Shown here: positions 47,266 to 56,296 of the stretch, piece after piece | How positions within the stretch are numbered: the stretch's first letter is position 1 | How the letters are laid out: every line of letters starts with the position of its first letter | NCBI GenBank assembly: GCA_043101615.1 | Contig: JBICID010000011.1 | Coordinates: 1-61,689 of the forward strand | Length of the DNA stretch: 61,689 nucleotides | From: JBLHKT01 sp043101615 | GTDB lineage: Bacteria > Planctomycetota > Phycisphaerae > Phycisphaerales > UBA1924 | Direction: 5' to 3' | The notes under the pieces: generated by a model | Told to the model about the DNA's origin: nothing | Seen by the model: the letters and a program-made list of their open reading frames with translations, nothing else | Database searches by the model: none | Program-made: the position numbers and the translations under genes

Positions 47266-48705
47266 ATGATCCGTACGCTCGCCACCTCGCTGCACGCGGC
47301 GCTCTCGCCGGGCGCCAAGGTCATCGCCCTGCTTGCCGTGCTCGGCGGGGTCGCCACGCTGCTGTGGCCGATCGAGCGGGCCCCCGGGCTCGAGCTGTGG
47401 ATGTTCTCGCCGGCGCACCGCGAGATGTACCGCGACACGCTGGAGAGCTGGGGGAACGACCCGGCCCGGGAGCCGGTCGAGGTCTCGGTCTTCGGTATCC
47501 CGGCGCTCGAGCGTCGCATGATGGGCGGCATCTTCTCCGGCGTGGACATGGCCGACCTGGTCGAGGTCGAGCGGGCCATCGTGGGCCCGGCCTTCCGCGG
47601 GCCGGTCGAGGCGGTGGGCTTCGTGGACCTGACCGACCGGCTGGAGTCCGAGGGGCTGCTCGACGAGATCAACCGGCCCAGCTTCGGGCCGTGGTCCACG
47701 CGCGGGCGGATCTTCGGCCTGCCGCACGACGTGCACCCGGTGATGCTGGGCTACCGGGCGGACCTGATCGAGGGCGCGGGGATCGACCTGTCCGGCGTCG
47801 AGACGTGGGACGAGTTCGGTGCTGCGCTGCGTCCGATGATCCGCGACACCGACGGCGACGGCGAGATCGACCACTGGCCGCTCGCGTTCTGGCCCACGCA
47901 CGAGGACAACATCGAGGTGCTGCTGCTGCAGGGCGGCGGGGGGCTGTTCGACGCCGACGGCCGGCTCATCATGGACTCGGACCGCAACGCGTGGCTCATC
48001 GCCGAGATGGTGAGCTGGTGCGTCGGCCCGGACCGCTGGTGCGTGGACGTGGACGAGTTCACCAACGCCAGCAACATCCAGAAGATCGAGGGCTACTCCC
48101 TCGCGGCGTTGATGCCCGACTGGATGTGCAACATCTGGAAGGAGCAGATCCCGCAGCTCGCCGGCAGGGTGAAGCTCATGCCGCTGCCCGCCTTCGAGCC
48201 GGGCGGGCGCCGGACGTCGGTCCGGGGCGGGTCGATGCTGGCGATCACCAGGTCCGCCGAGGACGCGGAGGAGGCCTGGGCCTTCGCCAAGGAGCTGTAC
48301 CTGTCCGACGAGCTGGCGCGCACGCTGTACACCAGCACCGACATCGTCACGCCCATCAAGCGTCACTGGGACGACCCGATCTTCGACGAGCCCGACCCGT
48401 TCTTCATGGGGCAGGCCAAGGGGCGGATGTTCATCGAGCTCGCCCCCGAGATCCCGCCCCGCACCAGCTCGCCCTACTTCCGGGCCGCCCGCCTCGAGCT
48501 GCGCAACGCCGCCAACGAGCTGTACGAGTGGGGGCGCGACAACGGGGTCTACGAGACCGAGGCCCTGCTCCCGAGGGCACGCGAGATCCTGAGAGCCCGC
48601 ACCGACCTCATCCGACGCGACGTCGAGCGCAACGTCTTCATCCCGCGCGATCCGGTGACGGATGGGTCAGGCGGTGGCGGACGCGAGGGTGGGGGGGGAT
48701 CGTGA
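47266..48705 (+). CDS. ABC sugar-binding protein (module B)
   Basis: A 479-residue CUT1-type binding protein kept at the membrane by an N-terminal helix (KVIALLAVLGGVATLLWP, about residues 18-35). Typical text follows: LELWMFSPAHREMYRDTLESW, LVEVERAIVGPAFRG, PHDVHPVMLGYRADL, NIQKIEGYSLAALMPDWM and GGSMLAITRSAEDAEEAW. The last 15 residues are almost all Gly and Ser. It overlaps the next gene's start in the sequence GTGA. The first 18 bases after GH17 carry only a ribosome site, so the two are co-transcribed. Confidence 0.9.
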   Translation: MIRTLATSLHAALSPGAKVIALLAVLGGVATLLWPIERAPGLELWMFSPAHREMYRDTLESWGNDPAREPVEVSVFGIPALERRMMGGIFSGVDMADLVEVERAIVGPAFRGPVEAVGFVDLTDRLESEGLLDEINRPSFGPWSTRGRIFGLPHDVHPVMLGYRADLIEGAGIDLSGVETWDEFGAALRPMIRDTDGDGEIDHWPLAFWPTHEDNIEVLLLQGGGGLFDADGRLIMDSDRNAWLIAEMVSWCVGPDRWCVDVDEFTNASNIQKIEGYSLAALMPDWMCNIWKEQIPQLAGRVKLMPLPAFEPGGRRTSVRGGSMLAITRSAEDAEEAWAFAKELYLSDELARTLYTSTDIVTPIKRHWDDPIFDEPDPFFMGQAKGRMFIELAPEIPPRTSSPYFRAARLELRNAANELYEWGRDNGVYETEALLPRAREILRARTDLIRRDVERNVFIPRDPVTDGSGGGGREGGGGS

Positions 48706-49667
48706 GCCTCACCGAACCGCCCCGCGCCGCGGCCGAGGCCGAGCTCGGCGCGCTCGCGCTCCCTCCGAGGCCGGAGCGTCTGCGCCGCGACCGGGCCCTC
48801 AACGTCGCCGGGGTGGCCTGGCTGTTCCTGGCCCCGTTCCTGCTCGTCTTCGGCGTCTTCGTGCTCTACCCGCTCGCCAAATCGCTCGTGCTCGCGCTCC
48901 AGCAGACCTACGGGCCGGGCGCCACCGAGTGGGTCGGGTTCGACAACTTCACCAACCTGCTCCACGACGAGCTGTTCCACCTCGCGGTGCGGAACACCGT
49001 GGTCTACACGCTCGGCTCGCTGTTCATCCAGCTCCCGCTCGCGCTCGGTCTGGCGATGCTGCTCAACCGCCCGAGCCTGCGCGGGCGGGGCCTCTACCGC
49101 CTGATCTTCTTCAGCCCGCAGCTCATGGGCCTGGTCTTCGCCGCGATGCTCGCGGCCCTGGTCTTCGAGAAGCGGGCCGGCCTGCTCAACCAGGCCCTGC
49201 ACTGGGCGGTCGGCTTCGATCTGGACTTCCCCTGGCTGCAGACACACGTCATGTGGACCCTCATCCTCACCAGCCTGTGGATGTACGTCGGGTACAACAT
49301 GGTCTTCTTCCTCGCGGCCCTGCAGAACATCGACAAGAGCCTGGAGGAGGCCGCGAGCGTGGACGGGGCCGGACCCCTCGGGCGGTTCTGGAACGTCACG
49401 GTCCCGAGCATCCGCCCGGTCGCGTCCGTGGTGGTGCTGCTCAGCCTCATCGGCTCGCTCCAGCTCTTCGAGCTGCCCTGGATCATGCTGCAGTCCACGC
49501 CCGGGCCCGGCAACCGCGGCCTCACGATCGTGATGTACCTCTACCAGAAGGGCTTCGAGACGGGCGACCTGGGCTACGCCAGCGCCATCGGCTGGCTGCT
49601 CGCGGTGATGCTCATCGGGCTGGCGCTGGTGCAGCTCTGGATCGTGCGTCGGGAGGACCGCGTATGA
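48702..49667 (+). CDS. ABC sugar permease, MalF/UgpA type (module B)
   Basis: A 321-residue membrane protein with six helices and the EAA loop EEAASVDGAGPLGRFWNVTVPSIRPV. The GTG start at 48702 overlaps the binding-protein stop by four bases (GTGA) and its own stop overlaps the next ATG (ATGA), giving tight translational coupling. The N-terminal 40 residues before the first helix are Ala/Glu/Arg-rich and cytosolic. Confidence 0.92.
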   Translation: MSLTEPPRAAAEAELGALALPPRPERLRRDRALNVAGVAWLFLAPFLLVFGVFVLYPLAKSLVLALQQTYGPGATEWVGFDNFTNLLHDELFHLAVRNTVVYTLGSLFIQLPLALGLAMLLNRPSLRGRGLYRLIFFSPQLMGLVFAAMLAALVFEKRAGLLNQALHWAVGFDLDFPWLQTHVMWTLILTSLWMYVGYNMVFFLAALQNIDKSLEEAASVDGAGPLGRFWNVTVPSIRPVASVVVLLSLIGSLQLFELPWIMLQSTPGPGNRGLTIVMYLYQKGFETGDLGYASAIGWLLAVMLIGLALVQLWIVRREDRV

Positions 49668-50563
49668 CCCCGCCGGTCGCCCCCACGCAGAGCACCCGGA
49701 TTGCCGGGACCAGGCCGAATCCTGCGATCAGCGCCGGCGTGCACCTCGCGCTGGTCCCGCTGGCGCTCGTCACGCTCGTCCCGTTCGTCTGGCTGCTGCT
49801 CGCGAGCCTGAAGACGCCCGAGGACTTCGCGGGATCGGTCTTCATCCCGAGGAACGAGGCGGGGGGGTACGACCTCTCTCGCCTGACATTCGAGAACTAC
49901 GCACGGCTGTTCACCGATCCCTCCATCGCGATCGGTCGAGCGATCGTGAACTCGGTCTTCCTCGCGAGCGCGACGGCGGTGCTGGCGACCTTCCTCGCCG
50001 CCGCGGCCGGGTACGCGCTGGCCCGCTTTCGTTTCCGCGGACGCAACGCGATGACGATCCTGGTGCTGGGCGCCATCATCGTGCCCCCGCCGCTGCTGCT
50101 GGCGCCGGGCTACCAGCTGCTGTTCGACCTCGGCCTGCTCGACACCTTTACCGGCCTGATCCTCCCCGTCGCGGCGCCCGCCTTCGGCATCTTCCTGTTC
50201 CGCCAGAGCGTGCAGCAGTCCGTGCCCGACTCGCTGATCGAGGCCGCACGCATGGACGGGGCCTCGGAACTGGGCATCTTCACGTCGGTCGTGCTCCCGC
50301 TCGTGCGCCCCATGATCGGGGCCTTCATGCTCATCACGTTCCTGCTGATGTGGAACAACTTCATCGGGCCGCAGATCGTGCTGCAGAGCCCGGAGAAGAT
50401 GCCCCTCGCGGTGGTGGTCGCCCAGATGGTCGGGCTGTACGAGCAGGAGTACGGGCTGCTGATGGCCGGCACCGTCGTCTCGATCCTGCCTGTCGCGGCG
50501 CTCTTCCTGATGCTGCAGAAAGAGTTCATCACCGGCCTGACCAGCGGGGCCGTGAAGGGCTGA
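49664..50563 (+). CDS. ABC sugar permease, MalG/UgpE type (module B)
   Basis: A 299-residue membrane protein with six helices (first VHLALVPLALVTLVPFVWLLLASL) and EAA loop IEAARMDGASELGIFTSVVLPLVRPM. It completes a CUT1 importer with the two preceding genes; the ATPase is not encoded here and must be shared from elsewhere. It is the last gene of the plus-strand operon and converges on the GH1 gene across 70 bases. Confidence 0.93.
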   Translation: MTPPVAPTQSTRIAGTRPNPAISAGVHLALVPLALVTLVPFVWLLLASLKTPEDFAGSVFIPRNEAGGYDLSRLTFENYARLFTDPSIAIGRAIVNSVFLASATAVLATFLAAAAGYALARFRFRGRNAMTILVLGAIIVPPPLLLAPGYQLLFDLGLLDTFTGLILPVAAPAFGIFLFRQSVQQSVPDSLIEAARMDGASELGIFTSVVLPLVRPMIGAFMLITFLLMWNNFIGPQIVLQSPEKMPLAVVVAQMVGLYEQEYGLLMAGTVVSILPVAALFLMLQKEFITGLTSGAVKG

Positions 50564-50633
50564 CTCACCCGGTGGGGGGTGTGGCCGGTGAGGGGGTGGA
50601 GGGTGTCGGAAACGCTGTCAGAAAGTGGGGGGG

Positions 50634-52013
50634 TCAGCGCAGCGGAGCGATCGTGCCGGGCAGATTCCCGCCGTTGGACTCGATGACCCGTCGGTACCAC
50701 TCGTACGAGTCCTTCGGGATCCGCTCGCCGGTCTCGAAGTCCACGTAGGTGAGCCCGAACCGCATGCGGTACCCCTCGGCCCACTCGAAGTTGTCCAGGA
50801 TCGACCACTGGAAGTAGCCGCGGACGTCCGCCCCGTCCGCGACGGCTTTCTTCAACTCGCTCAGGTACCGGGTGAGGTAGTCGATGCGCCCGGCATCGTG
50901 CACCTTGCCGTCGGCGTGCACCCAGTCCATGCTCGCCAGCCCGTTCTCGCCGACGTACAGCGGCAGCCCGTACCGCTCGTGCAGGAACCGCGCCGCCCAG
51001 CGCAGCGTCTCGGGCTGCAGCGGCCAGCGGAACGCCGTGGCCGGGTGCCCCGGAGGGTGGGGGACCTGTTCCGGTGTGCCGTCCGCGCCCTCCCGCACCA
51101 GGCTGCCGGTGTAGAGGTTGAAGGCCAGGAAGTCCACCGGCTGGGCGATGGTCTCGAGGTCGCCCGGCCGGATCTCGGGCGCATCGTCCCCGAAGAACGC
51201 CAGCCCCTGCTCCGGGTAGTGCCCGAGCAGCGCCGGGTCGGAGAACCACGCGTGGGTGTACCACCAGTTCGGCTCGTCGCGAATCTCGAAGGTGTGCGTC
51301 CGGGCGGCCTCGATGTCCGGCTCCGTTTCGGTCGCCGGCGCCGTCGTGTGCCCGGTCGGCACCCACCCGATGGGAGTGCCGGGCGAGGCCGCCCGCAGCG
51401 CCTTGACCGCCCGCCCGTGGGCCAGCAGCGCGTGGTGGATCGCCTGCAGCACGTCTCTGCGGGGGAGCTTCAGCCCCGGGGCGTGCTCGCCCGTGTGCAG
51501 CCCCATCCCGAGGAAGATCTGCGGCTCGTTGAGCGTGTACCACCCCGAGACCTTCTTGCCCAGACGCCCCGCGACCGCCTCGGTGTACCGCTCGAACCAG
51601 CCCGGCATCTCCGGGCTGCGCCACCCGCCACGGTCTTCGAGCGCCTGCGGCAGGTCCCAGTGGTACAGCGTCACCCAGGGCTGCACGCCCCGCTCCAGCA
51701 GCAGGTCGCACAGACGCTCGTAGTAGTCCAGTCCCGCCTCGTTCACCGCCCCGTCGCCCCCGGGCAGCACACGTGCCCACGCGACCGAGAATCGGTACGC
51801 CCCGCACCCAAGCCCCGCCACCAGGTCTGCGTCACGCTCCGGATCCGAGTACGAGTCGCACGCCGGATCGCCCGAATGCCCGTCGAAGACCCGCCCCGGG
51901 GTATCGCAGAACGTGTCCCAGACGCTCGGAGACCGCCCCCCCTCGCGCGTCCCTCCCTCGATCTGGAACGATGAGGAGGACACCCCCCACAGAAACTGCT
52001 CTGGAAAACTCAT
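50634..52013 (-). CDS. GH1 beta-glucosidase (module B)
   Basis: A 459-residue cytosolic family-1 beta-glycosidase: SFPEQFLWGVSSSSFQIEGG at the N-terminus, acid/base E163 in TLNEPQ, nucleophile E356 in YVGENGLAS, and the family end DNFEWAEGYRMRFGLTYVDF. The nucleophile motif has Gly where the usual TENG has Thr. It is related to, but clearly diverged from, the module A GH1. It is divergent from GH16 with a 222-base gap, and presumably shares the B4 region for regulation. The start at 52013 gives the standard N-terminus. Confidence 0.94.
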   Translation of the reverse strand: MSFPEQFLWGVSSSSFQIEGGTREGGRSPSVWDTFCDTPGRVFDGHSGDPACDSYSDPERDADLVAGLGCGAYRFSVAWARVLPGGDGAVNEAGLDYYERLCDLLLERGVQPWVTLYHWDLPQALEDRGGWRSPEMPGWFERYTEAVAGRLGKKVSGWYTLNEPQIFLGMGLHTGEHAPGLKLPRRDVLQAIHHALLAHGRAVKALRAASPGTPIGWVPTGHTTAPATETEPDIEAARTHTFEIRDEPNWWYTHAWFSDPALLGHYPEQGLAFFGDDAPEIRPGDLETIAQPVDFLAFNLYTGSLVREGADGTPEQVPHPPGHPATAFRWPLQPETLRWAARFLHERYGLPLYVGENGLASMDWVHADGKVHDAGRIDYLTRYLSELKKAVADGADVRGYFQWSILDNFEWAEGYRMRFGLTYVDFETGERIPKDSYEWYRRVIESNGGNLPGTIAPLR

Positions 52014-52169
52014 GCGTGCGTGGTCCTCGCAACGGATCGCGTGATCGGTGAAACTTCCCGGAACGGGCAGCGTAGGGGATCGACCCCAACCGAACGCCCC
52101 AGAACCCGGACGAACCTGTCTGCAAAGCAAAAAACAGCGGTTTCGCTATGGATGGGCATGGTCTTCGGG

Positions 52170-52188
52170 TACAATTTGAAACAGTTAC
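52170..52188 (+). promoter_or_regulatory. -10 element with operator B4
   Basis: TACAAT (52170-52175) is followed by the operator TGAAACAGTTAC (52177-52188), 47 bases before the GH16 start. No good -35 hexamer is seen 16-18 bases upstream. The site lies 163 bases from the divergent GH1 start. Confidence 0.65.
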
Positions 52189-52235
52189 GACGGTGGGGGA
52201 GCCGCCGCACGATCATACGACGAACAGAGGGAATC

Positions 52236-53717
<1,482 letters not shown>

Positions 53718-53764
53718 CCCGGCCCGCCCCCCGTCGGGGCACGCCTCCCTATCCTTCCGGCCCC

Positions 53765-54652
53765 ATGCGGGTCGTCGTGCACCACAACCCGAATTCCGGA
53801 CGGGGCCTCGCCCGAAAGATCGCGGCCCGCACCGTCCGTGCGCTCGACGAGCGTGGGCACGCGGTCAAGTCCCTCGCCGTCGGGGGCGACGAGGCGCTCG
53901 ACCTCGACAGGCTGCGGGACGCCCACGCCCTGATCGTCATCGGCGGGGACGGCTCGGTAGCGCACCAGGCACGGGCCTCGATCGAGACCGGCGTCCCCGT
54001 CTACCACGCCGGCACCGGCAACGAGAATCTGTTCGCGCGCGAGTTCGGCATGTCGCGCGAGCCCGTCGCGATCGTCAAGGCCGTCGAGAAGCAGAACGTC
54101 GCACGCGTCGACGTGGCCCGGGTAGGGGGGGCGGGACACCCGAACCCGATGCTGCTCATGGCCGGCACCGGGTGCGACGCGGGCGTGATCAGACGCGTCG
54201 CCCAGGGGCGCACCAGGGCCATCGGGCACCTGGCCTACGTCGAGCCCGTGATACGCGAGGGGCTCTTTCCCTCGCTCCGACCGGTCACCGTGAGCGTGGA
54301 CGGCGAGACCGTGGTCGAGCACGACGTCGGCCAGCTCGTCATCGCCAACTCGCCCCGCTACGCGGTCGAGATGAACCCGGCCTATGACGCAGAGATCGAC
54401 GACGGACTGCTCGACGTCGTCTTCATGCCCGCCGGCACCACCCTCGGCTCCGCCCTCTGGCTCGGCGCCTCCAGGCTCCGCATCGCCGGCAGATTCGGCT
54501 CACGGATCAACGCACGCGGCAAGGCCGTGCGCGTCACATGGCCCGAGGGCCCCGGCCCGGTCCAGATCGACGGCGAGCACGCCCACGCCCTCAACGGCGA
54601 CGGGTTCGAGATCACCGTCGACCCCGGCGTGCTGCCGGTGCTGCTGCCCTGA
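53765..54652 (+). CDS. Diacylglycerol/sphingosine-kinase-family protein
   Basis: A 295-residue protein with the DAGK catalytic-domain landmarks: VVVHHNPNSGRG, IVIGGDGSVAHQA, YHAGTGNENLFAREF and MAGTGCDAGVI. The C-terminal half is the beta-sandwich of YegS-type lipid kinases (VGQLVIANSPRYAVEM, DDGLLDVVFM, QIDGEHAHA). It would phosphorylate a lipid such as diacylglycerol. It starts 47 bases after the GH16 stop without its own clear promoter, but its function is probably unrelated to glycan use. Confidence 0.88.
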   Translation: MRVVVHHNPNSGRGLARKIAARTVRALDERGHAVKSLAVGGDEALDLDRLRDAHALIVIGGDGSVAHQARASIETGVPVYHAGTGNENLFAREFGMSREPVAIVKAVEKQNVARVDVARVGGAGHPNPMLLMAGTGCDAGVIRRVAQGRTRAIGHLAYVEPVIREGLFPSLRPVTVSVDGETVVEHDVGQLVIANSPRYAVEMNPAYDAEIDDGLLDVVFMPAGTTLGSALWLGASRLRIAGRFGSRINARGKAVRVTWPEGPGPVQIDGEHAHALNGDGFEITVDPGVLPVLLP

Positions 54653-54718
54653 GCGCGAGTCGGTCTGGATTGTGTTCTCGGCACGGGCGAGCCCGAAGCC
54701 ATCTCCAAGGCCCGATAA

Positions 54719-54731
54719 TACATGTTATGTA
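54719..54731. promoter_or_regulatory. AT-rich palindrome, possible regulator site
   Basis: TACAT-GTT-ATGTA is a perfect inverted repeat inside a short AT-rich patch (54713-54735) in otherwise GC-rich DNA. It lies in the gap between two convergent genes, so a promoter role is not obvious. Confidence 0.35.
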
Positions 54732-54777
54732 AAACAGGCGGGTTCCTCGGGGATGGCGGGCGATGCCGGGGGAATCC

Positions 54778-54857
54778 GGTGTGCTGACATCCCGGTGTGC
54801 TGACATCCGGGTGTGCTGACATCCGGGTGAGCTGAGATCCGGGTGTGCTGGGTTCTC
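54778..54857. repeat. Tandem repeat, about five 16-bp units
   Basis: The unit GGTGTGCTGACATCCG repeats at 54778, 54794, 54810, 54826 and (degenerate) 54842; the first three differ by at most one base. It lies in the 264-base gap between two convergent genes, in no reading frame that makes a protein. Confidence 0.9.
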
Positions 54858-54916
54858 CAGGCTCTGGGATTTCCAGCGGTCGGGCGGCCCGTTCCCGGGT
54901 TCGGAGGCGTTCGGGC

Positions 54917-56101
54917 TCAGCCGTCCCGGTTACGCAACGACTCCAGCTCTTCGCGCACGCGCTCGAGCTGGGCCTCGAGGTCCTCCAGGACCCGCCTGAG
55001 CTCACGCTGTCGTGCCTCGCGCACCGCCGCCGCGCGTTCCTGGCGGACGGCGCCGGTCTCGCCGGGGCGGGGCTTGGGCTGCTCGCCCTGTGCCGATTGC
55101 CCGGCGCGAGCCTGACGCTCGCGCGCCATGCGGGCCAGCTCGCTCGCGTACTCGCGCAGGGTGGCGCTCCTGGTCTCGTGCCCGAACTCGCCCCACACGC
55201 GCGAGGCCATCGCCAGCAGCCGGATCCGGTCTTCCAGGCCCGGGGCGCGCTCACGGATCCCGTGCGATTCGGGGTCTTCGCGACCCTCGAGGTTCATCCT
55301 GGTCGCGTGCATCGCGCGTTCCAGCAGTTCGACCTGCTCGCGGCGCTGCGCCTCGCGGAACCCGTGGGCCGCGACCTCGAGCATCTCGAGATGGCGCCGC
55401 TGCCAGGCCCGCTCGCGGTCCGGTCCGTCCGCCGGGGCCTCGGCGTGTGCGTCCTGGCGGGCCCGTCGCCCGTCCTGCGGGCGTGCGTCCCGATCGCCCG
55501 AGGGACGATCCCGCCACCCCTCCCACAGCCTGTCGCGTGCCCCGAGCAAGCGTTCGGCGGCGTCGGCGCGGTCCTGTTCACGCAGGAGGTGGGCCGCGTG
55601 CCCGATGAGTTCCATCGTGGTCGCCTGGTCCGGCACGATCTCGCGTGCACGCCGGGCCGCCTCACCCTCGAGCCCCTCCAGCGCCGCCTGGTAGACCCGG
55701 ACGGCGCGCCCCATCTGCTCGGCCAGGTCGCGGTTGCCCGATTCCACGATGACGTCGAACGCGTGGCGCAGCACCCCCAGCCGGTCCTCCGCCAGCCGGC
55801 GCGCCACCCGCTCGCGCGCGTCGGACTCGGGCGTCTCCCCGCCCCGGGCTCGCTCCGCACGAGCGTGCAGTCGTTCCGCGAGGGCCCGCACCTCGCGGCT
55901 CAGGTCGTGACGCTCCAGGCGCTCCAGCGCCGAGGCGCCAAGGCGCAGGCGCTCGATCAGCTCTCTCGCCTCGACCATCTCGACGGCGACGGGCTCTGGG
56001 TCGCGCCGTTCGTCCTGGGCGGACACGACCGGACAGAGATACCCCCCCACGCACACGGCGCCGATGGACAGGGTGTGCAGGGCTCGTCGGGTGCGTCGCA
56101 T
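54917..56101 (-). CDS. Exported coiled-coil protein of unknown function
   Basis: A 394-residue protein with a Sec signal peptide (1-26, ending VSA-Q) followed by almost continuous charged helix, very rich in Arg, Glu, Ala and Leu with heptad-like spacing (LRLGASALERLERHDLSREVRALAERL; last segment LEDLEAQLERVREELESLR). No cysteine pairs or catalytic motif are seen. I cannot assign a family. GAGGAGT precedes the start. It may be a periplasmic structural or scaffold protein (inference from composition). Confidence 0.75.
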   Translation of the reverse strand: MRRTRRALHTLSIGAVCVGGYLCPVVSAQDERRDPEPVAVEMVEARELIERLRLGASALERLERHDLSREVRALAERLHARAERARGGETPESDARERVARRLAEDRLGVLRHAFDVIVESGNRDLAEQMGRAVRVYQAALEGLEGEAARRAREIVPDQATTMELIGHAAHLLREQDRADAAERLLGARDRLWEGWRDRPSGDRDARPQDGRRARQDAHAEAPADGPDRERAWQRRHLEMLEVAAHGFREAQRREQVELLERAMHATRMNLEGREDPESHGIRERAPGLEDRIRLLAMASRVWGEFGHETRSATLREYASELARMARERQARAGQSAQGEQPKPRPGETGAVRQERAAAVREARQRELRRVLEDLEAQLERVREELESLRNRDG

Positions 56102-56296
56102 CTCGTTACTCCTCTGGTGCGTGGGTTCGTACATGCCGGAGCCTACCGGAGGCCGCGCGGGCATTGCCAGCACATTCCGCGCTGCTCCGGACGGCGCCGC
56201 GGGTTGGCCCGGGGACAACCCGTGGCGAGAGTGGCAGACCGAATCGAGTGCGCACCACACGCCTCGCGAGCACGGCGTGCCCCCCGCTGCCCGAAA

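Noticed and set aside
44986..48366. A 1126-codon minus-strand frame opposite lacI, GH17 and the binding protein
   Set aside because: Antisense of well-supported plus-strand genes; its Asp/Val/Arg-rich text is a codon-bias product.
54778..54857. Short tandem repeats as a CRISPR array
   Set aside because: Units abut without spacers and no cas gene is present.
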